From NCBI GenBank assembly GCA_034509755.1, contig CM067557.1, forward strand, positions 14,554,001 through 14,618,000: a stretch of DNA of 64,000 nt. Reading direction: 5' to 3'. Below the pieces are notes generated by a model. That model did no database searches. It was not told the origin of the DNA and saw only the letters and a list, made by a program, of their open reading frames with translations. Position 1 is the stretch's first letter. Every line of letters starts with the position of its first letter. A program made the position numbers and the translations under genes. Source of the DNA: Anisodus tanguticus (taxonomy: Eukaryota; Streptophyta; Magnoliopsida; Solanales; Solanaceae). Below, piece by piece: positions 1-10,893 of the stretch.

Positions 1-2223
1 GACTCTAAGATGGAAATACGAAGGATTTTTATTATAGAGGACTTTAAGAGGAGACGCATATGCCAACCCTTTGGTAGGAAGAATGTTAAGAAGATACGTA
101 GCCATTTGTAGAGCATGATACCAAAAGGAAGGGGGTACGGAAGCATGGACCAATAAAGTGCGGACAATATTATTAATGGTACGAATTTTTCGTTCGGCTT
201 TCCCATTTTGTGAGGAAGTATGAGGGCAAGAGAAGCGAAAAACTATGTCATTAGTATCACAAAAATCCCGAAACAACCCATTATCATATTCTTTGTCATT
301 ATCACATTGAATATTTTTTATTTTCCGATCGAATTGGGTACGGATGAATGCTCTAAATTTTAAGAATGTGGAAAAAACTTGTGATCTTTTCGCTAACGGA
401 AAGGTCCATAAAAATTTAGAAAAATCATCCATAAATAGAACATAATAACGATGGCCCACAGAACTTAAAATGGGAGATGTCCATAAATCGTTATGAATAA
501 TATCAAATGTCATTAAAGTACGAGAAGTAGAGGCTACAAATGGTAATCTAACATGTTTTCCTAAAGGACAAGGTTGACAAATTGGAGTACTACGAGTACC
601 CTTACAAGAAATAAAATTATTTTTATTCAAGGAATAAATAATTGACGACCCAGGGTGACCCAAACGTCTATGCCAGAAGGAAGGAGATAGAGCTGCAAAA
701 GTAGATGGCAAGACTTGACTCGAGAGACCAGAGGCGAGCGTGATTGGATAAAGATCTCCCCTACTATTACATCTCATGAGTGGTATCCCCGTCTTGAAAT
801 CCTTTACAGAAAACCCAAAAGGATCAAAATTAATCAAAACCCAATTATCAGTGGTGAATATACGAATATACACCAAATTTTTAATTAAGTTAGAGGTATG
901 AAGGGCATTTTTCAAGACAAGAGGCGGATGTGGGGAAGACAAAGTTGCATGACCATAACCATGAATTGGAATTGAGGTGCCATTACCAACAATTATGCCA
1001 CGATTTTCGCTCAAATTGGAATAAGACGAGAGATTACCTTGATCGGATGTCATATAAGAAGTGGCGTCGGTATCCATGTACTAATTAACATCCTAGGGAT
1101 TTAATCCAAGTGTGTGCATAGCGGCTTCAATGTCGGTCGGAGTGGAGCTTACTGCATGATGGGCCTGGGCAGGCCGAGGCCCAAGCACCCCTGCATGTTG
1201 CCCCGGCCCAGATCCTGGTCTCGTACTGAACTGCTGCACTCGAAAATTGGGCCTGTTTGGAAATTGGGCCCAGTTTCCCAGGTTAGCCGATGGCGGATAA
1301 TAGGGGCTAGTGGGCCAAGGGCCACCGGCTCAGTTCCAAGGCCATGGACCCTAGGGCTGCGGCCAGTTGGCTTGCGGTCCATTGCCTAGAGGTCCACCCC
1401 CGTTATTCCCACCTCGGTTTCTGCCATTATTTTTCCGACTATTTTCGACTTTTACCATTTTTGCCTCCACCGTTGTTGCGATTTTGGCCTGAATTTTCGA
1501 AGAAGGACGGAGAAGCGTCGGATGTTGTTATCATGACGACTGGATTTGCACTTGTAGCCGCCTTTTTATCCAAGCGGGCTTCTTCCAACGTAAGCATGGA
1601 TCGGGCTTGATAGAACTGTGGGAGATGATTACTTTGACGAAGGAGAGTGTCAACTCCACTCTAAGCCTCGGATAGGCCAGAAACTATCTGTAGAACAAGC
1701 CGATTATTTCTAACAGGCGCACCAACGTTACAGAGTTGGTCCGCCAACTCTTTCAGCCGTTTGCAATAGGTTGAGACGTTCGGAAAATCTTCCATGTTAA
1801 CATGAGAAAATTCCTGCTCAAGAGTAACAACACGGGAGTTTTTGTTATCTTGGAATATGTCACACAGCCTATTCGTGTCATCTTCTGGGGCAGGCTCTTT
1901 GCCTGCGGCTGAGGGAATGATATGATGAAGAACTTGATGTGAACGAGCATGAATCTTGAAAAGTTCCGCCCACGTCGCATATTGGACGTTTTCCATCTCA
2001 AGAACAATAAGGATGTGGTTCTTGATGTTAGAAACTGCAAGCAGGATGGAATGTGTTCTTTGACGTAGACATAACGAAAGAACAATAGGTGAAGAAGGGA
2101 TTTGGAAGAAAAATTAGGGAGGAGATGAGGTAATTATGGCTTGAAATCCGAGAGAGAAGCTCGGAAAACGAGGCAGCAGAAAATAAGTCGATAGGATTTT
2201 GTGAACCTAGACTTCTGATACCA
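1..2223 (-). mobile_element. Ty1/copia element A, gag to integrase, truncated by window edge
   Basis: Read on the minus strand from the LTR at 2224, this is the 5' part of a Ty1/copia polyprotein. A gag domain (about 1500-2070) contains the motif YATWAELFKIHARSH. A protease-like segment near 1070 has DTDA where DTGA/DSGA is expected. A GAG-pre-integrase segment (WHRRLGHPG, then paired CxxC, about 590-690) and an integrase core (about 1-560, with CDNDKEYDN and NGKAERKIRTINN) follow. Compared with element B in this window, gag has lost about 40 residues between EDD and the RLCDIFQDN block, and a stop follows GLSEA near 1661. The reverse transcriptase half lies outside the window. It is a non-functional copy of the same family as element B, which is inferred from close residue similarity. 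Confidence 0.9.
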
Positions 2224-2490
2224 TGAAAGAAATAATCCCTTGATTATTTTCATTAATGAAAGAGTATATATACAATTTACAATTTCCATAATAGGAAAAT
2301 CCTATTCCTATTCTACTCCTAAAACCTTATTCTACTTGTACAATAATTATACAATTATGTTAAGTGTACAACTCTAATTTAGTTACAACACGGGATATAA
2401 CATCCTATTATAACAGCCGATTATGCAACAAGCTACCCGTGATATACACAACGTATATATCGTGTATATCACGAGTATTTATCAGTAACA
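2224..2490 (-). repeat. 5' LTR of copia element A
   Basis: Read on the minus strand the block runs TGTTACTGATAAATAC to ATTTCTTTCA, with TG/CA ends. It is followed immediately (2210-2223) by a primer-binding site, TGGTATCAGAAGTC on the minus strand, which matches the initiator-methionine tRNA type used by plant copia elements. The LTR is about 267 bp and resembles the LTRs of element B at its inner end, but it differs in its outer half. The partner LTR is outside the window, so no target-site duplication can be checked. Confidence 0.85.
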
Positions 2491-3145
2491 ACAGAGGGAG
2501 TAAGATCTGGATTCAGGTATGGTTATTTGGGTAAATACTTACTCGTACCTAGTGTTTAGATTAAATTAATGAAAGTTACCATAGTAAATTGATTTAATGA
2601 AGTAAAAATATACATTAATTAACCGAAAGTAACCTAATTAGGTTTATTATTGCATATGATCGTACTACTTCTCAAATAGAGATATAGGATTAATGAACGT
2701 GATGAATACAAAGTGAAGCATAACCACAAAACTGCAATTTCAATTGAAGTGTAGATTCAATAATTTGAAAAAGCTATAAAATTTCTCATAAATTTGTTTC
2801 AAAAAATTCTTTACACACTCAACATGTATTTGTCCATATGAGAACAACCCGTGCTCATGGTCCAATATTCCATTGGAATCTATCAATTTCATAGTATATT
2901 TTAAAAGAATTTCTAAATAATTAACTTATGTAGAAATTTATTTGTTAAAAGAAATAACTAATCTAATTATGGCAAATTAAAAAAAAAAAAAAGGTATTGT
3001 ATCCCGGGAGGGTGATTAATGATAGCATAATATTAAGTCATGAGCTGGTAAAAAAAATGGTAGAAAAGAGATATCTCCAAGATATAAGCTTAAAAGCAAA
3101 AAACATATGACTCGGTGGAGTATCTATTTATAAGAGCACGTGGGT
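2491..3145. other. AT-rich intergenic stretch, nothing recognised
   Basis: There is no ORF of note, no tRNA-like segment and no terminal repeats that I can see. The composition is strongly AT-rich with a poly-A run near 2980. Confidence 0.5.
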
Positions 3146-3225
3146 ATGAAAGACAATAATCTCTTGATTATTTTCATTAATGAAGAGGTCTATATATACA
3201 ATACACAATCTCTAAATATGAAAAT
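3146..3225 (-). repeat. Fragment of a copia LTR (A/B family), split by a nested insertion
   Basis: The segment closely follows the inner end of the LTRs at 2224 and 30632 (TGAAAGA...ATAATCTCTTGATTATT). It stops at 3225, where a gypsy-type LTR begins. The match appears to resume after that insertion at about 5100 (ATCATATTCCTACT against the LTR's ATCCTATTCCTATTCT). This marks an older copia LTR that served as the target. Confidence 0.6.
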
Positions 3226-5099
3226 GTCACGATCCAAACTGGAGGGCCGCGACGGGCACCCGGACCTTACCTGTCAGGTACCACTAACCATATAATCAAC
3301 GTCTAATCACAATCAAACACGGACCACAAGGGCCGTCACCCACTACCCTGCTGACACATAGAAACCACACACTGGGAAGTAACTATGTAAAATCTTAACC
3401 GGAAAGCCCAACTTATATATATACATACCAAGGCTGACAAGGCCATACATGACTACTATACACAGGACACCGTCTACAAGCCTTTAAAATAGTACATGAC
3501 ATCATAAGGGTCGGGACACTCCCATATATACAAGCAAAAATTACCGTACCAAGATTTGACCGACACTCCCAAACAAAGGGAGTGCTCCAATATCCGTTGA
3601 GTCAGCAACCTACTAATGCGGATCGTCGCCCTGCCTACGTGAACCTGCGGGCATGAAACGCAGCATCCCCCGACAAAAGGGACGTCAGTATGACTGATGT
3701 ACTGAGTATGTCAGGCATGAGAAATAGCATAACAGAGATACATAAATAAACTGGAACAGAAACAGCCGACACAAATAGCCGACAGAGACAGCCGACGGAA
3801 ATAGCCGACAGAAACAGCCCATAGCAACAGCCGACAGAAATAGCCGACCAGTAGTGATGCCTTTGAGGGCCATAATATGCTTGAATATCATGCACAATGC
3901 GGTATACATATATATATTGGCCTCATCGGGCATCTTCCTTCCCATGTCATGCAAATGCAGTATACATATATATATTGGCCTCATCGGGCATCTTCCTTCC
4001 CATAACAACCTCTGTGGCATCATATCATTTTGGCCTCTATGGGAATAATCATCATCATATCCCAGCTGATCAGGTGATCTGTGTATCCCGTTTCCCATCC
4101 CCAATATATGATTCAGGGTAATACATGAATAAAATGCATGAATGACAATAAAACATTTTTAGTTTTTCTGAATGACACAATATCCTTGTACCTTCGGCTA
4201 ACATTGGGCCTTGTACATTCGTCTAATATTGGGATTATTAACATCTTTCCCTTATACCTCAATAAGGATTTGGGAACATATTTAAACATGCTTTCAACAT
4301 AGGAATAAATAACAGGAATATCCTTAACTACTAAGAGTAGAACAATTTATGGAACAACATCATGTATACGTTTCGTTACATAGAACATGCCAAAAGAAAG
4401 AAGAATTTGTCTTAACATACCTCGAATTCAAGCTAACAATAGTCCTGCAGGTTCCAAACGACTCTAAATGTACCAATCTCGCCTCCAAGTTTAATAATTT
4501 GACACAAGAGGTATGCTATTTGGCCACCCTAATTACGAGAGTGATCCTATTTTTAAGGACCCGAAGTTAACCTTGAAAGACCAAAATCCATCGTGAAGGA
4601 AACTAAGTTGTTGGTGGGTTGGAAAATATTTGGCAAGTGTTTATAACTTGTAACCATTTTTAGGAACCTTCATAAGTTGCTAGGATAGGAATAGCTACTG
4701 TAAATTAATATCTACACTTTAAGATTGTCGATTATACTAGAATTAGAAAGGAACATATGTGTAGTCTTTATACATGTTGAAGAAATTGTGGGATGCTGCC
4801 CTTTAGACATGTCACCACTTAACATGCATGTTATCCACCTAATTAATTACCTTGCCTTAGTCACTTAGGGGGCTCCTTTAAATGCTACACGTAACATTTC
4901 CACTTATCTTGTCCCCCACTAAAATTCATTAGTCAGCCGATCCTTATTGTCCCCTACTCTAATTTATTGATTAGCCGATCATTGTTGACCCACTTGGTAA
5001 GTCCTAAATTAATTCGGGACTGCATCATTTTATATCCTAAACTCTTTATTTGCATATGTCTAGATGCTCAAACCATCGCCCGAAAGTACGAGATGTTAC
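3226..5099. repeat. Probable Ty3/gypsy-type solo LTR (about 1.87 kb)
   Basis: The block starts TGTCACGATCC and ends GAGATGTTACA, giving TG...CA ends of the kind seen on large gypsy LTRs in Solanaceae. No primer-binding site follows and no polypurine tract precedes it, so a solo LTR is the simplest reading. Flanks are GAAAA on the left and GTAAA on the right, a possible degenerate 5-bp target duplication. Inside are an array of 14-bp-like units around AAATAGCCGACAG (about 3753-3850) and a two-copy 58-bp tandem repeat (about 3898-4010). No long coding region is present. The gypsy assignment is from memory of family ends, not from a search. Confidence 0.5.
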
Positions 5100-5662
5100 A
5101 GTAAAATCATATTCCTACTATAATATTAATATCTTAATTATACTTATACAAGAATTTTATAAGCCAAACAACAAGCCCCGAATGGTGCGATTCACCTTGA
5201 TCTCGGTTCCTAATCCCAAACGTCCTTCCTCCCCAAATCAGAGATGTGACACCATTTCGAGTAAAGGATCCTCGGCTTTGGTGGTTGTCGCTAGTCTCCA
5301 CGAATCTTCAAAGTCAGACGACATTACGAGTAGTCTAACGTTCCCAAACGAGCTTTAAGATTTCATTAGTTCATTTAACCTTGGAATATAAGGGCAAATC
5401 CACTGGTTGCTACTGATTTTTTTATATTTTCGTGAAAGGATGAGTCTAATATGAATTAGCTTGTTTCTGCTCGAACATGGCCTTGTAGGATGTTTATCTC
5501 ATTATACGTTTACTTTTATCACCTAAATCATTTTATATCCTAAACTCTTTATTTGCATATGTCTAGATGCTCAAACCATCGCTCGAAAGTACGGGATGTT
5601 ACAGTAAAATCATATTCCTACTGTAATATTAATATCTTAATTATACTTATACAAGAATTTTA
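5024..5662. repeat. Direct duplication: 5024-5159 and 5527-5662 (136 bp, offset 503)
   Basis: Two 136-bp copies differ at about three positions by hand comparison. Each spans the junction between the gypsy-type LTR end (ATGTTACA) and the downstream sequence. The 367 bp between them (5160-5526) is found nowhere else in the window that I noticed, and holds no convincing gene. Confidence 0.85.
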
Positions 5663-5799
5663 CAAAACATAAATATATACAATTTAGGTGCATACACGGT
5701 CGGTTTCTATCGGTTCACAAATTTGAACTTTTCAGTAAACTTCATACACTATTGCTTGAAGAGTGTCCTACTCTATTGGCATAAATGGACGGCTTGCAG

Positions 5800-6340
5800 T
5801 ATACTTTACTGCACGCTAAGTGAGATATGAGGCCGAGGGATCCTATGTCACCCTTCCTCTTTGTGTTAGCAATAAAATATTTCAAAATAACATTCCAACC
5901 CTTAAATACCAACCAAGATGTTCATTTGGGATATACAGATGATCTTCTGCTCTTTTGCAGTAGTGATGTCGTACCTGTGCAAAGGCTCTTTGATTGCTTC
6001 CAAGAGTTTTCCATTGCCTCAGATCTGATAGCCAATAAGGACAAAGAACTATATATACTTTGCAGGGGTGGGAATAGAAGCTCGAACTGTTATATTGGAG
6101 TTACTTGATTTTGAAAAAAGGAAAATGTCATTGAAGTATTTGGGGTGCCACTCAGCGCAAAGAGCTTATCACTTGTTCAACGCCAACAATTATTGAATAA
6201 TTTAATGGGAAGGATGACAAGTTGGACATATGAATTCCTATCTTATGCAGGCAGGGTACAATTGATAAATTCAAGTTTTTTGGTCAGTGGTATTTGTTTT
6301 GCCCACTAAGTGCAAAAGATTGTGAAAATTAAAAGCTATG
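5800..6340 (+). pseudogene. LINE (non-LTR) reverse transcriptase fragment
   Basis: Translation gives the hallmark order of plant L1-type reverse transcriptases. First comes a decayed 'GDP.SPFLFVLA' block (RPRDPMSPFLFVLA, about 5827). The catalytic box follows as YTDDLLLF at about 5930, where FADDLLLF is usual; the two Asp are kept. Then come FDCFQEFSIASDLIANKDK and, in another frame after 6110, YLGVPLSAK and SWTYEFLSYAGRVQLI. At least one frameshift or stop separates the halves, and neither the endonuclease domain nor a 3' tail is present. It is a dead 5'- and 3'-truncated relic. Confidence 0.8.
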
Positions 6341-7706
6341 TTTAATAAGCATGGACCCTAGAGACAAACCTGCAACACATATCAGTTTTCTCAATAAAAA
6401 AGATGCATATACGAATTTCCTTACATGTATAGGAGAAACACGATATGCAACAATCTTAAATCCCCTAAATGAATTTTTATTTTTAGGTTAGCAACATATG
6501 ACAGATTGACCATAAAGTACAGACTGGTGAAATGCAAAGTCTTGCACGTGTAATAAAGAAGAAGATTCCCGTGAGTGAGAGGGTGGATGTAATTCAGCTA
6601 GTAAAGACTGCGACTTTGTTCCACTCACATTTGCTTGTATATATGGGTATATTTGTTCCACTCACAGACGGGTGAAATGCAAAGTCTTGCACGTATATTT
6701 GCTTCTTTGAGTTCAAGGGTTTCCAGTCGACATCGATGATTCCTCCTTTCTCTGCAACCTTTTTTTTTAATTATCGAATGTGTATTTCAATCTTTTATGA
6801 TTTAATTTGATAAAAGATTTAATTTTTATTTTGCAGATTACCCAAAGGCGAGTTTGATTTCTGTGTTCAATCGATTTCAGGTTTGATTTCTCTTCCGATT
6901 TCTAAAAAAAATGATTTTTTTATTTTCTGTATGCTCCCGATTTGCATATAATTGACTGATTTTATCGATCTAGCATATATGTGTATAGAAAATCTGGATC
7001 TGTTGATTGATATGTTTGATTAACCTTTTGATTTCATTCCAAAATTACCCTTTATCTATAATAAATCTCGGTCTCGGAAATCTGTTGATTTATTTCTGTT
7101 TCATGAAGTATTAATGATTGATTTTTCATATGTAAATTGCTCAGAAAAGACATCTTGGTGTTGCAGAAAAATCTGTTATTTGTTGGATGTTTCGAGATTC
7201 TTTTCATCTAGCTTATTGTTACCCTTAGTTTTCCCAAAAATCAATTTTTTTACTTCTCTGCACATGCTTGTAGTTTTATGTGTCAGTTCGGTTCCTAAAA
7301 GTTTATTTTTCTGGTATCTGACTTAATTAATGGATAAGGCTGCATCAATAGATCTTTGTGGTTCAGCCCTTCTTCGATCCCGTGCAAAGCGAAAGCTTAA
7401 TTAATGGATATGTTGAGTCAGAGACGTATCCGTGATTTAGAAAGGATGGGTGTACCACTACCTTTAAGATAGGCATAAGGTTTGGTTATATAAATTTTAC
7501 GTGAAAACAAGTTACAAGCAAACTATAATTGATACTGTTATAACATAGAGTAGCATCGTTATTTAGATATTTCAATATCTAACCCTCTATACATAGTAAA
7601 CTAAACAACCATTCATCATCATCCGTCCTACTACGCATATCACTTTTTATGTATTACATTGATGAGAATGTTGTTTTGACGCTTGTCTTGCAATCATTCG
7701 TCATTT
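6341..7706. other. Intergenic stretch, nothing firmly recognised
   Basis: AT-rich. The phrase GTGAAATGCAAAGTCTTGCACGT occurs twice (about 6530 and 6674). T-rich stretches with GATTTC-type phrases (about 6760-7110) look like 5'-UTR or intron sequence, but no coding exon could be tied to them. Confidence 0.4.
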
Positions 7707-7825
7707 TGAGCTGATGGTCTATCAGAAACAACATCTTTAACCCTTAAAGGTAGAGATAAAATCTGCGTACATCCTGCCCTCTCCAGTTCCCAATTTATGA
7801 GATTTCACTGAATTTGTTGTTGTTG
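7707..7825 (+). mobile_element. TS-type SINE, 3' portion
   Basis: The segment has the TS-SINE 3' body ('GAGCTGATGGTCTATCAGAAACA', then 'AATCTGCGTACATCCTGCCC' and 'GAGATTTCACTGAATTTG') and ends in the diagnostic TTG repeat (to 7825). The tRNA-related head is not clear. This family is known from tobacco and relatives. Confidence 0.75.
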
Positions 7826-8274
7826 ATCCAATTTTTCATCTACCATTATTTTAGCAAGATCCTTAATTCCCTTCAACTTTGAGAAACTTTCTATTACATT
7901 TTTTAGCATGAACAGCGAACTATCAAGTTGGAAACAGAGTTCCCAAGGCTTGTTATCATCAACTTCTTACACTTAGACTTTCCAAATTTTAGAAACAAGT
8001 AAAAAAAGGGAAGAGATTGATAAAAGAAATGTGACCTTTGTTCTTAAAGCCTTTGCGGTTTGCTTTCATTGAAAAATCATGTTGAGAGTAGAGGGAGGGC
8101 TCGTCGAAGACCAATAGAAAAAAGGTGTTTAAGAATGAGTATTTTGTTTCTTTTTGGGGATTTTGTAACTTGAAATGATGGCTAAAACAGAAAAGGAAAA
8201 AAAGAGAGACAGAAAATGGTAACCAACAAAGAAAAGGAAAAAACAAAAGAAACAGAAACGTGTGACTAAATAAG
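7826..8274. other. Intergenic stretch, nothing recognised
   Basis: Purine-rich and AT-rich sequence without a supported gene. The minus-strand open frame at 7989-8285 is low-complexity (Phe/Leu/Ser-rich) and looks non-coding. Confidence 0.4.
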
Positions 8275-8352
8275 GAAGAGGGCAACTGGGAATCGAACCC
8301 CTGACCTAGAAAAGTGATGGTGCAATCAGTACCGCTTATCCAAGTTGTTTTT
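8275..8352 (-). mobile_element. tRNA-like head with pol III A and B boxes, probable SINE 5' end
   Basis: On the minus strand an A-box-like TGGATAAGCGG (8332-8342) is followed about 33 bp later by a perfect B box GGTTCGATTCC (8289-8299). That is the spacing expected of a tRNA-derived promoter. A full cloverleaf does not fold convincingly: the acceptor arms do not pair. A SINE head is therefore more likely than a working tRNA. The 3' end was not identified. Confidence 0.45.
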
Positions 8353-8475
8353 CTTCATAGACATTGGATATATTGAGATTTTTCCCTCTCCGCCTCCTCA
8401 CCATTTTGGACATTGTTAGATTCAGATGATAAATTATAAAACAGTCCTTCAGGGAAGGTCCTGCGGAATTATATC

Positions 8476-8651
8476 GGGCTTTTTCCTTTTTTGACCCATA
8501 GGCAAAAATTAATTACGGAGCTAGCCAAAATAAACCTTACACTAATTATGTATATGATATATATATTATGTGTATATTTATACTTAATATACAAAACCTT
8601 TACATTTACCGGCTATTAAGTTTTAGAACGGTCCAAAAATGTAATTATCCC
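8476..8651. mobile_element. Small Mutator-like MITE with 9-bp target duplication
   Basis: The 176-bp element is flanked by perfect 9-bp copies of AATTATATC (8467-8475 and 8652-8660). Its ends are imperfect inverted repeats (GGGCTTTTTCC...TTTTTGACCC against GGGATAATTACATTTTTGGACC). A second copy lies in VOZ intron 3 at 15740-15923. The 9-bp duplication suggests the Mutator superfamily. Confidence 0.65.
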
Positions 8652-9259
8652 AATTATATCATCCCCTCCCCCTTCTTCCACCAGCCAAAATATCAATATA
8701 AACTATAAGGAGTGGAATAAGTCTTGTCAGCCAGCTTTATACTACCTTCTAGTTTTACCTGAAAGTGTTCGGTTGCATCCATCAGTGTGTTTAAAAATTT
8801 TCAACTCATCATGGAAAACATTCATTGCTTCTCATTCTTGGTCATCAATTAATTTAACATGTAACTGTTTTTGGCTCAATCATTTGACAAGTTCGTCTTT
8901 GTTGGTATTCAGTGATATGAAAAACTTGATTGGCGAGGCAAATCGCAGGATCTGCCAAGAGAGCTTCAGCACCACTGTCACAGGTATATCTAGACTTTTG
9001 GTTTCTCTTGTATCTATTAATTTTGATCTTGGCCTGCATTTGTCTTACTTTTCACCCTGTTAATATCTCAATTAAGACCTGCTTGGAAATGTATAACTTC
9101 CCAACAAATTGAATTGATGTTTTAAATTTCCATTTGGATTCTGCTGATTGGCTAACAAGATCTTTTTTTTGTGTTATTTTTTTCTCGTTGCAGCACTAAC
9201 AGAGCCCATTGATATGTAAGTGTACCTAACCTTGCCATTGATTTCTTCAATGGAGGATA
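8652..9259. other. Unassigned stretch with possible exon remnants
   Basis: Two short blocks could be exons joined by a canonical intron. One is about 8918-8981, coding MKNLIGEANRRICQESFSTT and ending at a possible donor CAG|GTATAT. The other is about 9195-9218, after TTGCAG, coding ALTEPIDM and a stop. I do not recognise the protein. It may be the 3' end of a gene remnant; nothing upstream confirms it. Confidence 0.2.
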
Positions 9260-9550
9260 TACTTCCTCCGTCTCAAATTATTTATCGTGTTTGTCTTTTA
9301 CACGTCTCTTAAGAAAACATTAATTAGGAGTGTTTTTGACTATTTTATCCTTATTTATGTCTTAAGATATAATCTCTCGTCATTAAATATTTACTCAATA
9401 GAGGTATTTTTAGTCATCAAGAACAATTACTAAGTGTAAAATGAAAAAAACATAATTAATTCATGTCTTGAACTTCTAAAATTACAAATAATGTGAGACA
9501 ACTTTTTTTAGAAATCACGACAAATATAGTTTGAACTATTTTGAGAGGTA
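9260..9550. mobile_element. Stowaway-like MITE (diverged)
   Basis: It starts TACTTCCTCCGTCTCAAATT and ends with the related inverted form TTTGAGAGGTA, with TA at both ends. The CTCC(G)TC start and TA target are typical of Tc1/mariner-derived Stowaway elements. The right end is degenerate. Confidence 0.55.
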
Positions 9551-10160
9551 TATGTATTTATACTAAATTCGCATACATTTAATGTGGATTCTAAATCCGC
9601 ATTTGATATATTTCCTCTCTACTTCTCTCATGTCTCCTTGTTGGGAACTCAACAGATACAGTGGATGGATTGACGAGTGTGAACGAGTCAACAACTATGA
9701 AGAAGATGTTTCTTATAGAAACTAATGAACTGCTTTAGAAGAACCTAAAACTTATCAGTCCTCTTGGAGTCCCATAAATAGCTCCATATAAGAGGCCTTT
9801 TGTGTTCAAATAGTTTGAAATAGATGCAGAACCTATCTTGTTTATATTCTGCTGTGCAAGTATAGCCATTTCTATGAAATTGGCTTAACGACGTATTTAC
9901 CTAATGTAAAGTATATTAATGCCCAAGTAAATGCTACACCCTTCACTAAAGGGTGATATGTTCAAAGCTGACATTATTTTGTTACATGTTAAGCATGTCT
10001 GAAAGTTATAACTTTCCTAGAGCAATGAGCGCAAAAGGGTACCATAATGTGTTTTTTTAGTTGCAAGAACTCACATTTTGTGGCTCATAGTAAGGGACCC
10101 GCAACAGACAAATAAAAGGGGCATCTCTAAGGTTGTTTGCCTGAAAATGCTATCATAGAA
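9551..10160. other. Intergenic stretch, nothing recognised
   Basis: AT-rich, without repeats or coding signal that I can support. Confidence 0.4.
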
Positions 10161-10162
10161 GG

Positions 10163-10469
10163 GGTTTGGTACGACGGAAAATGTTTTCTAGAAAATAAGT
10201 GTTCCTTATTTTTTTATGTTTGATAAGCCAACAGAAAATATTGTCCTAAGAACAGTTATATATATTCTAGGAAAACAATATGAGAGGAGACAATAACCGT
10301 ATCGTGTAATGTCATTTATGAAATTTATTTTTGCCTACTCTTACCAAGGAGGTCTCTTTTCTAATTTTTAAGGAGCTTGTTTTGATAAAGAAAATATTTT
10401 GAAACTCCAACTGAAAAAAATTAGAAAACATTTTCTTGAGAAATATTTTTCTCCACCCGAAACACACCC
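10163..10469. mobile_element. Diverged MITE related to the copy at 32304
   Basis: The left end (GGGTTTGGTACGACGGAAAATG) and several internal phrases (GAAAATAAGTG, TGTTTGATAAGC, ATATTGTCCTAAG) parallel the PIF/Harbinger-type MITE at 32304-32672. The right end reads AACACACCC. No clean target duplication is visible. Confidence 0.5.
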
Positions 10470-10885
10470 GAAGCGTCTCCAGTGAAAAAGTTTGAGATCA
10501 AGTATCAGTTGAGTCATTTAGCACTAGCAGTATGAGAATATTGATGTTGGTTAGTCTTGTTCCTGTTAAATTAAAAAAGGACTTATGAGGATACACTTAG
10601 ATGCACTGCCAAAGTTCTATACAAGGACCAAATTTAGACGAAAATCAAACTCTTGTTATGCTTAATATGATTATAAAGCTAACCAAATAATTATTCAAGA
10701 TGGATAAGCTTAAAATCGAATGTAGATGGATAAGCCTATATAATTCATATCTAGACATCAACATTGTTTCATGAGAAAAAATCAAAACCGAATTGTTTTC
10801 TACTTCAAATGCCATCATAAAAAGTCTCCATTTATTAAACTCTTTTCATCTTTAGAAGGGAAAAAGTCTTAATCTACTCAGGTAC
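10470..10885. other. Intergenic stretch, nothing recognised
   Basis: AT-rich sequence between a MITE and the hAT element. No gene is supported. Confidence 0.4.
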
Positions 10886-10893
10886 TATTCAAA

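Noticed and set aside
3753..3850. CRISPR array
   Set aside because: The 14-bp units are contiguous with no unique spacers, and the context is a plant LTR.
6541..6680. A possible ribosomal-protein-like exon (VIKKKIPVSERVDVIQLVKT)
   Set aside because: The similarity is only to a few residues, no flanking exons fit, and the surrounding frame closes soon after.
8281..8342. A real tRNA gene
   Set aside because: A and B boxes are present but the acceptor and anticodon stems do not pair, so a SINE head is more likely.
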